Source: JBLHGN01 sp047616325
Lineage (GTDB): Bacteria > Pseudomonadota > Gammaproteobacteria > Pseudomonadales > Cellvibrionaceae
Direction: 5' to 3'
Length of the DNA: 27,017 nt
Assembly: GCA_047616325.1 (NCBI GenBank)
Contig: JBLHGN010000015.1
Coordinates: 1-27,017, forward strand
Below, in pieces: positions 1 through 8,570 of the stretch. The first letter of the stretch is position 1. Each line of letters opens with the position of its first letter. Position numbers and translations under genes: made by a program. The notes under the pieces are model-generated. The model was given only the letters and a program-made list of their open reading frames with translations. It ran no database searches and was not told the DNA's origin.

Positions 1-422
1 CCTTCAAATAACAGGACATCAGACGCCTTTTGTCTATCTTGCTGGCAAGGTTCAAATAGGTACACGAGTACCATATGTACATTACGCCATAAACTAACCT
101 ATTGATTTAATTGAAAATAAAATTTCCAGATAAAGATATATGGATATAGTTCGGATATTCTGGCGTACAAAACAACGGGTAGTGTTGGATGTTTAGTCTT
201 ACCTGGTTGAGGGGGGTTGGGATGTAGGGGGATTAACTTTGTAAATAAACATTCCCTGCCAAGCACTCATCCACAACACCTAAAAACAACACGCCAAGTT
301 AGTCAAGCCCAAGCACATCCACCACCTCCTGATCCAAAAACCCACCCGTGCGTCGCATCAGCGGCAATAGCGTTTCATCCGCATGCGCACACCCTGTAAT
401 ACCAGGGTCTTTTTGCTTTCCC
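1..422. other. non-coding stretch, nothing recognised
   Basis: I see no gene, RNA or clear repeat here. The first 200 bases are AT-rich. The bases after about 205 include G-rich runs. Short open frames on both strands have no ribosome binding site and no recognisable protein content. The right end may contain badly decayed sequence of the transposase remnant that follows. Confidence 0.4.
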
Positions 423-812
423 TTATTCGCCGCATCTAAACTATGAAAGATACCGGATGCGTGGCTGTTCAGCATGGCCGAGTATCCTGGCTGCCAACCA
501 GACAATCTGTTTCCTTTCGTGGGCAATCCAAGAGAATCTATGCCGGTAGGACTTCCTTTTCACTTAAAAGATTATCTTGAATTAGTTGACTGGACAGGTC
601 GAATTATTCGTGAAGATAAGCGCGGTGAAATTTCCGACAAAACGCCACCAATACTTGATCGTCTCAATATTGAGGTCAGGCATTGGCTGTTTTTGGCGAC
701 CAAATTCGAAAGTCAGTTTAAGACACTTGTTGGTACAGCTTGTTCTGTAAAACATGCATGTGAAGTGTTGCAGAGAAAGCGAGTGACCCACGCAGTTATA
801 TGTCAAATTTAA
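423..812 (+). pseudogene. C-terminal remnant of a transposase
   Basis: The frame from the ATG at 474 encodes about 112 residues. They contain PFVGNPRE, MPVGLPFHLKDY, ELVDWTGR, IREDKRG, PPILDRL and FKTLVGT. I recognise these motifs, in this order, as the C-terminal half of a transposase group frequent in marine gammaproteobacteria, the Y1/REP-associated type. Upstream in the same frame, LFAASKL is followed by a TGA at 444-446. The N-terminal catalytic domain (HUH motif and tyrosine) is not visible, so this is a truncated, inactive relic. The family assignment is from memory of similar proteins. The fragment shows that a mobile element once sat here. Confidence 0.6.
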
Positions 813-1012
813 TATCTAGCCACTAAATTTATGTGGCTCCATGTCCGACTAATCTTAGCGGGCTGATTCTCTATGTTTAAATATCAGAATTTACGGCTTA
901 TCGAAGTATTAACAGTCTCGACAATTCAATAGCACCTACTTTTCTTGATGAAAAAGTGGCCTAATTGTTGCTGTTGGCCAGCTGTATTTATTGGTTGCTA
1001 GTGTGGGTGTCC

Positions 1013-1048
1013 AATTAATTTGACCCCTGCCTCCCCTGTCTCCCCTGT
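1013..1048. repeat. transposon-linked motif with tandem 9-mers
   Basis: The motif AATTAATTTGACCCC is followed by two exact tandem copies of CTCCCCTGT at 1031-1039 and 1040-1048. I associate motifs of the type GGGGTCAAATTAATT and runs of CCCCTGT with the flanks of the transposase group whose remnant lies just upstream. This may therefore be an end of the same dead element. That link is inference. The rest of 813-1210 holds no gene that I can support. Confidence 0.3.
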
Positions 1049-1211
1049 CCTCAGTAAGAGTAGCGCAGCCATGTGTTACACAAAGATAATTACAGCGGCA
1101 AGCTAAAAGCTTATTGCACCCACAATGCCCGCTGCAGACAGAGTGACCCTTTTAATCTGACGGGTTTTCCGCCACCATCCATTTCACTGTGCTGCGTTCA
1201 AAAAATGCTTT

Positions 1212-1312
1212 TAAATGACGTAGTTAGCAATTAGCACTTCGAAAACAAAAATGGCAATTAAAATAAAACCGAATTTATATGCGGGTTCAACATGTTCATT
1301 CTGATGTTGCAT
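1212..1312 (-). CDS. possible small single-pass membrane peptide A
   Basis: The ATG at 1312-1310 is preceded by AAGGAG with an 8-base gap, an excellent ribosome binding site. The peptide starts MQHQNEHVEPAYKFGFI. A hydrophobic stretch, LIAIFVFEVLIANYVI, then runs to a stop at 1214-1212. By the printed line numbering the start and the hydrophobic part differ by one base in an A/T run near 1257-1268. Either there is a frameshift there or my base count is off by one. Read straight through, the product would be 33 residues with one membrane helix carrying a glutamate in the middle. It resembles the peptide encoded just upstream (1603-1478): both fit LIAxxxxExxIAxxVI. The family is unknown to me. 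Confidence 0.3.
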
Positions 1313-1477
1313 GACGATACTCCTTAATTCAACTATTACCGTGTAAATCAGTTGGGCTTATTCAAATCATATTTCAAAGTTTTATTGCAATTTCTAACGG
1401 CTTTAGTAGGTCTTAGTCTGTCCACAATAAAACAACTTCATCTATCAAAACGACGATAAAAAACTACACCCCTGCGC

Positions 1478-1603
1478 TCAAAAAACAGAATTAAAACCAT
1501 TCCATATAACCCCCATCGCAATCACAAGCTCGACTGTAACCACAGCTATAAGAACTATTTCGACAAAAGAAAGGTTGTGCATCTGTTTATTTCCGTTGGA
1601 CAT
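1478..1603 (-). CDS. possible small single-pass membrane peptide B
   Basis: This 41-codon frame is too short for routine gene calls. The ATG is preceded by GGGGAG with a 5-base gap. The product begins MSNGNKQMHNLSFVE and has one hydrophobic helix at about residues 13-34, with a glutamate at residue 25 inside the membrane span. It ends in a short polar tail, NGFNSVF. The helix matches that of the downstream small peptide in pattern (LIA, four residues, E, two residues, IA, two residues, VI), which suggests a tandem duplication. I do not recognise a family. Small subunits of respiratory or transport complexes are one possibility, but nothing adjacent supports a specific partner. The region 1604-1817 between it and glpX shows no convincing gene. 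Confidence 0.4.
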   Translation of the reverse strand: MSNGNKQMHNLSFVEIVLIAVVTVELVIAMGVIWNGFNSVF

Positions 1604-1817
1604 TAGAGCTCCCCTAGTCAAGCCCGCGAGATAGAACTTTTTTTGCTTCAGTCTATCCGGATAGTATTGGTCCCAATTTCGTCGGACGAGTAGATTTTGT
1701 ATGTGCCCATCTTATCGGCCACAACACCTTTAGGGATGTGATAAAAATCACAGGGGAGGGGGGAGCTATTCACACAAAAACACTGAACACCAGGGCATCA
1801 TAGACCCCAACAGCAAG

Positions 1818-2834
1818 TCAAGAACGCATCAAGGCCCTAATAGCCGGGTCTTTGCGCGACAAATCATGGTCAGATTGGATTTTGCGTACGGTGCGGGAAC
1901 GACCGCGAATCAGTATGGTTTCAGTGCTTGCCCAGCATCCGTCTTGCCGAATACCCGCCAATAAATCTCCACCGGTAATTCCGGTGGCCGAAAATACGAC
2001 ATTATCACTTTTTGCCATATCGCTCAGAGTCATAACCAGCCCCGGCGTCACCCCCATGGCTTGACAGCGCTGACGCTCTACCTCGGCATGTTTGAGGTTT
2101 TCGTCGCTATCGCCCTTGGCAGCATTGCGCAATAACAAGCGCCCCTGCATGTCACCGCCTAGGGCGCGGACGGCCGCCGCAGAAACAACCCCTTCAGGAG
2201 CGCCGCCAATGCAATACATTAGGTCTACCTCACTGTGAGGCATGCAGGTTAAAATCGAGGCGGCCACATCGCCGTCGGGTAGGGCAAAAACTCTACAGCC
2301 CATTTGATGTAATTGTGAAATCACCTTTAGATGGCGTGGCTTGTCTAGCGTTACCACGGTAATGTCACTCAGTGCCTTGCCCAGTTTTTTTCCAACGGCA
2401 CGCACATTGCCTTCCAGGTCTTTACTCAAATCGATACTGCCGCGCGCCATTGGGCCGGTGACCAGCTTTTCCATATACATATCGGGGGCACTTAAGAAGC
2501 AGCCTTTTTCCCCTGCGGCCAATACCGCCACCGCATTGCCTTGACCCATTGCGGTCATACGCGTTCCCTCTATGGGGTCTACCGCAATATCAACCGCGTC
2601 GCCGTTTTGCCGGCGGCCCACTTTTTCTCCCGTGAAAAGCATTGGTGCATCGTCAATCTCCCCTTCACCTATAACAATTTCGCCACAAATATCCATTTTG
2701 TTAAGCATGATGCGCATGGCCGCAACTGCGGCACCGTCGGCGGTATTTTTATCCCCCCTGCCAAGCCAGGTGTACCCTGCCAAAGCAGCGGCCTCGGTAA
2801 CACGAGAAAAATCAAATGCCAATTCACGACGCAT
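1818..2834 (-). CDS. glpX: class II fructose-1,6-bisphosphatase
   Basis: GlpX hydrolyses fructose 1,6-bisphosphate to fructose 6-phosphate in gluconeogenesis, in the cytosol, with a divalent metal. The protein shows the metal- and phosphate-binding motifs of the family: the segment containing GEGEIDDAPML near residues 55-65, DPIEGT near 88-93, and the conserved IGGAPEG segment. I chose the ATG at 2834 because AAGGGG lies six bases upstream and because the product then begins MRRELAFDF, as is usual for GlpX. A start 10 codons further up is possible but has no better signal. The length of 338 residues matches the family. It is a single gene, not obviously in an operon: the region upstream holds a long inverted repeat and downstream is the small-ORF region. 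Confidence 0.93.
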   Translation of the reverse strand: MRRELAFDFSRVTEAAALAGYTWLGRGDKNTADGAAVAAMRIMLNKMDICGEIVIGEGEIDDAPMLFTGEKVGRRQNGDAVDIAVDPIEGTRMTAMGQGNAVAVLAAGEKGCFLSAPDMYMEKLVTGPMARGSIDLSKDLEGNVRAVGKKLGKALSDITVVTLDKPRHLKVISQLHQMGCRVFALPDGDVAASILTCMPHSEVDLMYCIGGAPEGVVSAAAVRALGGDMQGRLLLRNAAKGDSDENLKHAEVERQRCQAMGVTPGLVMTLSDMAKSDNVVFSATGITGGDLLAGIRQDGCWASTETILIRGRSRTVRKIQSDHDLSRKDPAIRALMRS

Positions 2835-2897
2835 GTATAACCCCTTGTATTTATTGCCCAGCATTATCCTAAATAAATCAGTTGAATTTACTGCGAC

Positions 2898-3011
2898 CGC
2901 CTAAGGTACTGAAAATAAAGCGTTTTTCATTTTTTTGAGACTCACGCATACGGCGGCTATGCGATTCTCTCAAAAAAGCAAAATTTAGCCCTATTTTAAG
3001 CACCTTAGACG
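2898..3011. repeat. 114-bp nested inverted repeat
   Basis: The outer arms pair CTAAGGTACTGAAAATA (2901-2917) with TATTTTAAGCACCTTAG, 15 of 17 bases complementary, and extend to CGC/ACG at the ends. Inside lies a second stem: TTTTTTGAGA (2931-2940) with TCTCAAAAAA (2968-2977), then CGCATA (2945-2950) with TATGCG (2958-2963) around a 7-base loop. The inner stem with T runs on both sides could act as a bidirectional terminator. The outer arms make the whole look like a small non-coding mobile element (MITE-like). It fills part of the 350-base gap between glpX and the symporter pseudogene. I see no gene in the rest of that gap. Confidence 0.55.
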
Positions 3012-3191
3012 CCCTCGCTACGTTTCAACTGATTAATGTAGGATTATAGAGTTATAAAGCGACAACGTGGAAAAAAGGTCACCATCGTGTGAAGTCAGCG
3101 GGATGGCATCATTCCTGCCTACTTTAACCTTATATCATATGTCACTTGGCTTTCCTCCCAATCACCCGAATAACAGGTAAATAATGCAGCA

Positions 3192-4305
3192 ATGACTTAC
3201 ACCATGCACCACTCTATTGCCGCCCTAGATTGGGCAATTATCGCAGCCTATCTCGTTTTTTGATTATATTTGCCTTTTGGTTGTCGCGGTGCTGGGCTTT
3301 ATTCTTTTTTTGCTTATTGATCACTCCCTGTGGTTTATGTCCATGCTCAATGCGGTTGATCCCGAACGCAAAGCCGCCAGCGATTTTAGTCATCACGGTT
3401 TGGGGAATGGCGAAACGTTTGCCTTTTGGCCCATGTTATTCGGCGGTTTCTTTTTGTATTTATCTTACTACGGCTGCGACCAAAGTCAGGCACAGATAGA
3501 GTTATGCGCAAAAAACATGCACGTACCTAACAAGGCGCTATTTATTAACGGCTTACTGCGTTTTCCTCTGGTGGCGCTGTATTGTTTGGTCGGAATTGGC
3601 ATCGCAGTATAGGCCAGTACAACGCCTACTTTTATTCACATGCTTCCGCGGTCAAATAACGGTCCAAACTAAAATTTAGTGGTGCCACTCTATATTCTCA
3701 CCCAATTGCCCAGCGGTGTTATTGGCCTAGCTTTGGTCGCATTATTTGCTTCGGCAATGTCTTCACTCAACTCGGTATTAAATTCACTTAGCGCCACTAC
3801 CATGGAAGAGTTTGTACGGCCGTCTTTTAACAAAGGCTGGCTCCGATGCCACGAATTGGCAAGCTCGCGTTTAATAACGATTGTGTGGGGCACACTAACC
3901 TTGACCATGGCTTTTTTCGTCGACGATATTGCTCCCACCGTATTGGAGGCCATTAATAAAATTGGCTCACTCGCAAACAGGCCTATTCTGGCGGTTTTTA
4001 GTTTAGGTTTGTTGGTGCGCAGCAGCACCGGCTTATCGGTTTCCATCGGTTTGTTATTGGGTATATGCAGCAATGCATTGCTTTGGATATTCGTACCACA
4101 GGTATCGTGGTTATGGTGGAATGTAAGTGGTTTTTTTATTGCAGGCTTAATTAGTGTGATAATTGCCACTAACTTTAAACGCCCACAGAAAATAGAGGCA
4201 TTAACAGAAGCGGCACAAACATACCCATTAAACCGTGCCAAATATTATAGCGCCTTGCGCGCTGTGTGGTGCCTTGTGCTCTTGGCAATTTTGCTTTGGC
4301 TATAA
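3192..4305 (+). pseudogene. decayed sodium:solute symporter (SSS family)
   Basis: The ATG at 3192 starts MTYTMHHSIAALDWAIIAAYLVF, a typical N-terminus of sodium:solute symporters. It then hits TGA at about 3260. Without the usual central helices, the frame continues with a late part of the family (FILFLLIDHSLWFMSMLNAVD, then FWPMLFGGFFLYLSYYGCDQSQAQ), so some 200 residues have been lost. Two more in-frame stops follow, TAG at 3610-3612 and TAA at 3670-3672. Across them the translation still reads as the family (NNGPN*NLVVPLYILTQLPSGVIGLALVALF) to a stop at 4305. The ancestral protein was probably a sugar or solute Na+ symporter of about 500 residues. With one large deletion and at least three stops, this is a genuine pseudogene rather than a sequencing error. 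Confidence 0.88.
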
Positions 4306-4564
4306 GTTTCGCTCTAGGATAATGGAATACACCTGAAGCAATTTTATATGCACTTAGTACGGTGGTCCTTCTAAACGCCACTAAAAAAATTGGCCGCGTG
4401 CAAAACACATAACATCCGCTTCTTTGGCCCTTGCCAGAACACCACATTAACCATTAGGCTACGGCTTATAAAAACATTACTCGGTGCCAGGCATTCACCC
4501 TCAACTTTCCCATTAGAAAACGCCTCAGTACACAACTTAACCTCTTTAGCTCCAGGAATTGTTT

Positions 4565-5572
4565 ATGTCTGCTAACTCTCGCATGTTCCCCGCCACCCGT
4601 TTACGCCGCACTCGCTTTTCTGAATTTTCGAGGCGTTTAGTGCGCGAGACAGAACTAACGGTAAGCGACCTGATTTACCCCATGTTTGTTTTGGATGGAA
4701 AGGACTTGCACGAAGAGATAGCGTCAATGCCTGGGCAATTCCGCCTCAGTCTGGATCGCTTATTGATAGAGGCCGAAGAGCTGGTAAATTTGGGCATTCC
4801 CGCCATTGCCCTCTTCCCCAACATCGACATTTCCTTAAAAACCCTCAATGGCGAGCAAGCACACAACCCCAATGGTTTGGTACCGCGCGCTGTGCGCGCC
4901 TTAAAAGAGCGCTTTCCCGACTTGGGCATTATTTGTGACGGCGCACTCGACCCCTACACCACTCACGGGCAAGACGGCATTATTAACGAAAATGGCTATG
5001 TGCTGAATGACGAAACCGTTGATGCGCTTCGGCTTCAGGCCAGAGTTTGCGCAGAAGCAGGCGCCGATGTGATTGCCCCCTCGGATATGATGGACGGCAG
5101 GGTAGGGGCCATTCGCGAGGAATTGGACGACGCCGGTTTTATCAACACCCAAATCATGGCCTATTCCGCCAAATACGCCTCTGCATATTACGGTCCATTT
5201 AGGGACGCCGTAGGCTCGGCCGAGAACCTGGGTAAGAGCAGTAAAAACACCTACCAGATGGACCCCGCCAACAGCGACGAAGCTATGCATGAAATTGCCC
5301 TCGACTTGCAAGAGGGTGCCGACATGGTGATGGTTAAACCGGGTATGCCCTACTTGGATATCGTACGCCGAGTGAAACAGGAATTTGGTGTGCCCACCTT
5401 CGCCTATCAAGTAAGTGGTGAGTACAGCATGCACATGCTGGCGATCAATGCCGGTGTACTTACGGATGCAGTGATTATGGAATCGTTAATCTGCTTAAAA
5501 CGCGCAGGTGCCGATGGCATTCTCTCGTATTTTGCCAAACACGCGGCGAAGAAGTTAACGGGAAGAAGCTAA
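4565..5572 (+). CDS. hemB: delta-aminolevulinic acid dehydratase (porphobilinogen synthase)
   Basis: HemB condenses two 5-aminolevulinate molecules to porphobilinogen, the second common step of tetrapyrrole synthesis. With the ATG at 4565 (AGGA seven bases upstream) the product has 335 residues, the family length. The two active-site lysines are visible: K203 in SAKYAS and K258 in MVMVKPG. The metal loop reads DGALDPYTTHGQDG (125-138), with aspartate and alanine where zinc-type enzymes have cysteines. This is the magnesium/potassium-dependent type known from Pseudomonas aeruginosa. The gene stands alone, with about 260 bases of non-coding DNA upstream in which I see no clear operator. A TTG two codons upstream is a poorer start. 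Confidence 0.95.
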   Translation: MSANSRMFPATRLRRTRFSEFSRRLVRETELTVSDLIYPMFVLDGKDLHEEIASMPGQFRLSLDRLLIEAEELVNLGIPAIALFPNIDISLKTLNGEQAHNPNGLVPRAVRALKERFPDLGIICDGALDPYTTHGQDGIINENGYVLNDETVDALRLQARVCAEAGADVIAPSDMMDGRVGAIREELDDAGFINTQIMAYSAKYASAYYGPFRDAVGSAENLGKSSKNTYQMDPANSDEAMHEIALDLQEGADMVMVKPGMPYLDIVRRVKQEFGVPTFAYQVSGEYSMHMLAINAGVLTDAVIMESLICLKRAGADGILSYFAKHAAKKLTGRS

Positions 5573-5611
5573 CGATAAATGAATTCTTAACCAACCTAAG
5601 CAATAAGTGCT

Positions 5612-6679
5612 TTATTCATCCACATACTGGCCGTTGGCCGTTCGGCGAATAAACATTTGTGTGTACCAATAGAAGCGACCGCCACCGGCGCTCGCCGTGC
5701 AATTGTAACGGCTGCGCCCCGCAGGAAGCGGAGCGATGGCGCGAGCCACCAACATGCTGCCTTTAATCTCTGCCTTTATGGCACCCTGGCCCGAGGCGTA
5801 ACACGCCATGCCTTGAATATAAGGCATTAAAGGCGAGGCAATACGCAATACCGGACGCGTTTCATTTAAGGGTAACTCAGGGTTGTCTAACACCTTGCCA
5901 CTATTATCGGTAACGCTTACACGCCTTTCGGGAAAGGGCAAGCTGTATACCTTCGAGGCAAAACCATCCAAATCACCGTAATCGCCACCAAACGCAAAAC
6001 GCGGCAGAAGCTGTTGCTCACTGGCTAAAGAGACGGGACCCGATTGCTGGCCAAAGGCGAGAAAGCCCAAGCGCTTTAACAGTTTTTTCAACTTTACATC
6101 GTATTCGCCAAAGGGGTAGGCGAAGAGTTTATGGCTAACGCCTATTTCCTTTTTTATACGCTGTTCAGCAAATTCAATTTCTCTCTGGCGCCGCTGCGCA
6201 AACTGCATATAGGTTTCATCCGCTCGCTGGCGAATCATATACGTATGGCTGTCTGAATGATTGCCTATGGTGGCACCGTGCGCCGCCATTTCGCGCATTT
6301 GCTCCCAGCTGAGGTAACGCGGATTTTTATCGTCGTGCGGCAGACTATTCACAAATATAGTAAAGGGCCATTTGCGTTTCAATAAACGCGGGTAGGCTTC
6401 GGTGTAAATAGAGCGATAGCCATCGTCGAAGGTAATGACTACGGTTTTATCTGGCAGACGTTTACCGTTATTAAGCCATATTTTTAACTGCTCAATGCTT
6501 ACCACCTGGAATTTTTGCTGCTCCAAAAAATTCAAATGTGCCTCAAACAACAGGGGAGAAATGCTGGTGGATACGGGTGCCACATCCGATATGTGATGAT
6601 ACTGAAGCACCACAAGCGCATGACTGCGCACCGCCATTGCTCCCCACAACACAAAAATTACACACCGCACTAAAGTCAT
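5612..6679 (-). CDS. exported polysaccharide deacetylase (NodB-like, PgaB-type)
   Basis: This is a carbohydrate esterase family 4 protein expected to remove acetyl groups from an N-acetylhexosamine polymer in the periplasm. The N-terminus (residues 1-22, hydrophobic) looks like a signal peptide. The NodB domain shows TFDDGY at 83-88 with the catalytic base Asp85 and metal ligand Asp86, the HSDSH metal motif at 141-145, and YPFGEYD at 188-194. The VLQYHHI segment near residue 24 is typical of the PgaB and YadE-like group. The C-terminal ~120 residues after the NodB fold are unassigned and may be a substrate-recognition domain. AGG lies eight bases upstream of the chosen ATG. The gene is transcribed away from gnd and converges on hemB. 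No other polysaccharide gene is adjacent, so the polymer is unknown. Confidence 0.85.
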   Translation of the reverse strand: MTLVRCVIFVLWGAMAVRSHALVVLQYHHISDVAPVSTSISPLLFEAHLNFLEQQKFQVVSIEQLKIWLNNGKRLPDKTVVITFDDGYRSIYTEAYPRLLKRKWPFTIFVNSLPHDDKNPRYLSWEQMREMAAHGATIGNHSDSHTYMIRQRADETYMQFAQRRQREIEFAEQRIKKEIGVSHKLFAYPFGEYDVKLKKLLKRLGFLAFGQQSGPVSLASEQQLLPRFAFGGDYGDLDGFASKVYSLPFPERRVSVTDNSGKVLDNPELPLNETRPVLRIASPLMPYIQGMACYASGQGAIKAEIKGSMLVARAIAPLPAGRSRYNCTASAGGGRFYWYTQMFIRRTANGQYVDE

Positions 6680-7006
6680 TCACATTACCTAGATTAATTT
6701 ATTGGCCTATCTTGCTCTATGCCTGAGGCTAAAGCTTAATACTGGAGCTTAAGAGTATCGACACTTCAGCTGACGCAATCTGCGACTAAATTGCCACAAA
6801 GTTAGCACACTTTGATAATTCCCTCAGCACACCAAAAATGGTATGTTTGCGCCCCGTAGCGATAACTTTACCCATCTTGATCAAGGCGGGTATTTAACGA
6901 GTTCCCATTTTACAAAAGCATCGGCAAATAAAGCTCACCTTTACACCCACACACGTATTTTTCAAACAAGCAATTTTCACACACATAACGATAAGATTTT
7001 AGAACT
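6680..7006. promoter_or_regulatory. divergent promoter region between deacetylase gene and gnd
   Basis: These 327 bases separate two divergent genes and must carry both promoters. The only ordered element I see is a short perfect inverted repeat, CAAAGT-TAGCAC-ACTTTG, at 6797-6814, a possible operator. No RNA gene or small protein gene with a ribosome binding site was found. Confidence 0.35.
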
Positions 7007-8458
7007 ATGAAAACACTCTCCGATATAGGCCTGGTTGGCTTAGCCGTAATGGGCGAAAACCTTATTCTCAATATGGAAAGCAAAGGCTTTACCGTAACAG
7101 CCTATAACCGTTCTGTCGACAAAGTAGACGCCTTTATCGCTGGCCGCGCTGCTGGCAAAAACATTCGCGGCGCCCATTCAGTAGAAGAGCTAGTGGCTTC
7201 GCTCGAACGCCCCCGCAAGGTTATGCTGATGGTAAAGGCCGGGCAAGCGGTTGACGATTTCATAGAACAACTGCTTCCCCATTTGGACGCGGGGGACATT
7301 ATTATCGACGGCGGCAATACCCACTTCCCCGACACCAACCGCCGCACGACCTACCTGGAAAGCAAGGGCCTGCTGTTCATTGGCACCGGTGTTTCTGGCG
7401 GCGAAGAAGGCGCTCTTATTGGCCCTTCGATTATGCCCGGCGGCTCCAACGCGGCTTGGGAGAAAGTAAAACCTATCTTTCAAGGTATCGCGGCAACAGT
7501 TGAAGACGGCTCACCCTGCTGTGAGTGGGTGGGGGAAAACGGCGCCGGTCATTTCGTAAAAATGGTACACAACGGCATCGAATACGGCGACATGCAATTG
7601 ATTTGCGAAGCCTACCATATAATGAAAAACCTTCTAGGTATGACAGCCCGTGAAATGCACGCAGTGTTTGCCGAGTGGAACGAGGGCGAACTAGACAGCT
7701 ACCTGATAGAAATTACCCGCGACATTTTAGCCTACGAAGAAAACGGCGAAGCCCTAGTGGAAAAAATTCTCGATACCGCCGGCCAAAAGGGCACAGGTAA
7801 ATGGACAGCCGTTTCCGCTTTGGAATTGGGCATTCCATTAACACTTATCGGCGAAGCCGTGTTTGCACGCTGCTTATCTGCACAAAAACAGGAGCGGGTA
7901 GAGGCGTCCAAAATTCTCAGCGGCCCCAGCACCGTATTTCAAGGCGACAAAAAAGTGTTTATAGAAGACCTGCGGCAAGCCTTACTGGCGTCCAAAATAG
8001 TATCTTACGCCCAAGGTTACGTACTTATGCGCGAAGCCGCCAAGGAATATGGTTGGGACCTCAACTACGGTGGCATCGCCTTAATGTGGCGCGGTGGCTG
8101 CATTATTCGCTCGGCCTTTCTCAGTAAAATTAAAGAGGCCTTCGACGTCGACAGCCAGCTCTCCAATCTACTGCTTACGCCCTATTTCAGCGATAAAGTA
8201 CAAGGCGCTCAGGCTGGCTGGCGACGAGTTATCGCCACTGCCGTTACCCAAGGCATTCCGGCACCTACACTCACATCCGCGCTCAGCTATTTCGATGGCT
8301 ATCGCTCCGAGCGTTTGCCCGCCAACCTGCTGCAAGCGCAACGCGACTACTTCGGCGCCCATACCTACGAGCGCATCGATCGCCCAAGAGGTGAGTTTTT
8401 TCACACCAACTGGACCGGCCGTGGCGGCGACACATCGTCTTCAACTTACAATGTATAG
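7007..8458 (+). CDS. gnd: 6-phosphogluconate dehydrogenase, decarboxylating
   Basis: This enzyme converts 6-phosphogluconate to ribulose 5-phosphate and CO2 while reducing NADP+, in the oxidative pentose phosphate pathway. Visible features are the N-terminal dinucleotide-binding fold (GLVGLAVMGENL at about 8-19), the substrate loop GVSGGEEGALIGPSIMPGG (about 128-146), the catalytic lysine/asparagine segment HFVKMVHNGIEYGDMQ (about 181-196), and the all-helical dimerisation domain. The C-terminus contains FHTNWTGRGGD, as in E. coli Gnd. The length of 483 residues fits the long, dimeric form. The chosen ATG has only a weak ribosome binding site. No zwf or pgl gene is in the window, so the gene is not clustered with its pathway here. 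Confidence 0.95.
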   Translation: MKTLSDIGLVGLAVMGENLILNMESKGFTVTAYNRSVDKVDAFIAGRAAGKNIRGAHSVEELVASLERPRKVMLMVKAGQAVDDFIEQLLPHLDAGDIIIDGGNTHFPDTNRRTTYLESKGLLFIGTGVSGGEEGALIGPSIMPGGSNAAWEKVKPIFQGIAATVEDGSPCCEWVGENGAGHFVKMVHNGIEYGDMQLICEAYHIMKNLLGMTAREMHAVFAEWNEGELDSYLIEITRDILAYEENGEALVEKILDTAGQKGTGKWTAVSALELGIPLTLIGEAVFARCLSAQKQERVEASKILSGPSTVFQGDKKVFIEDLRQALLASKIVSYAQGYVLMREAAKEYGWDLNYGGIALMWRGGCIIRSAFLSKIKEAFDVDSQLSNLLLTPYFSDKVQGAQAGWRRVIATAVTQGIPAPTLTSALSYFDGYRSERLPANLLQAQRDYFGAHTYERIDRPRGEFFHTNWTGRGGDTSSSTYNV

Positions 8459-8471
8459 GGACTCTTTAAAG

Positions 8472-8549
8472 TTAGAACACCGTTAAACTTAGAACACCTT
8501 TAAACGTAAAGCACTTTAAAGCGCATAGACCTTAAAAATTAGAACAACC
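8472..8549. repeat. short spaced direct repeats (TTAGAACACC)
   Basis: Two exact copies of TTAGAACACC lie 17 bases apart (8472-8481 and 8489-8498), each followed by TTTAAAC-like sequence. A third, diverged copy TTAGAACAACC lies at 8539-8549. Several TTTAAA palindromes are interspersed. The block sits between gnd and the glutathione S-transferase-like gene and could be a protein-binding array or simply slippage-derived sequence. Confidence 0.45.
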
Positions 8550-8570
8550 AAGAGGCCAAGATAAAATACC

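Noticed and set aside
299..526. Minus-strand frame ending in LPLMRRTGGFLDQEVVDVLGLD
   Set aside because: The tail resembles transposase-like text, but the frame lies across the plus-strand transposase remnant and has no start signal. I could not decide and did not list it as a gene.
1604..1800. Minus-strand frame ending KMGTYKIYSSDEIGTNTIRID
   Set aside because: It looks somewhat protein-like, but there is a TGA directly upstream of the ~50-codon frame, no ATG with a ribosome binding site at its head, and no recognisable family.
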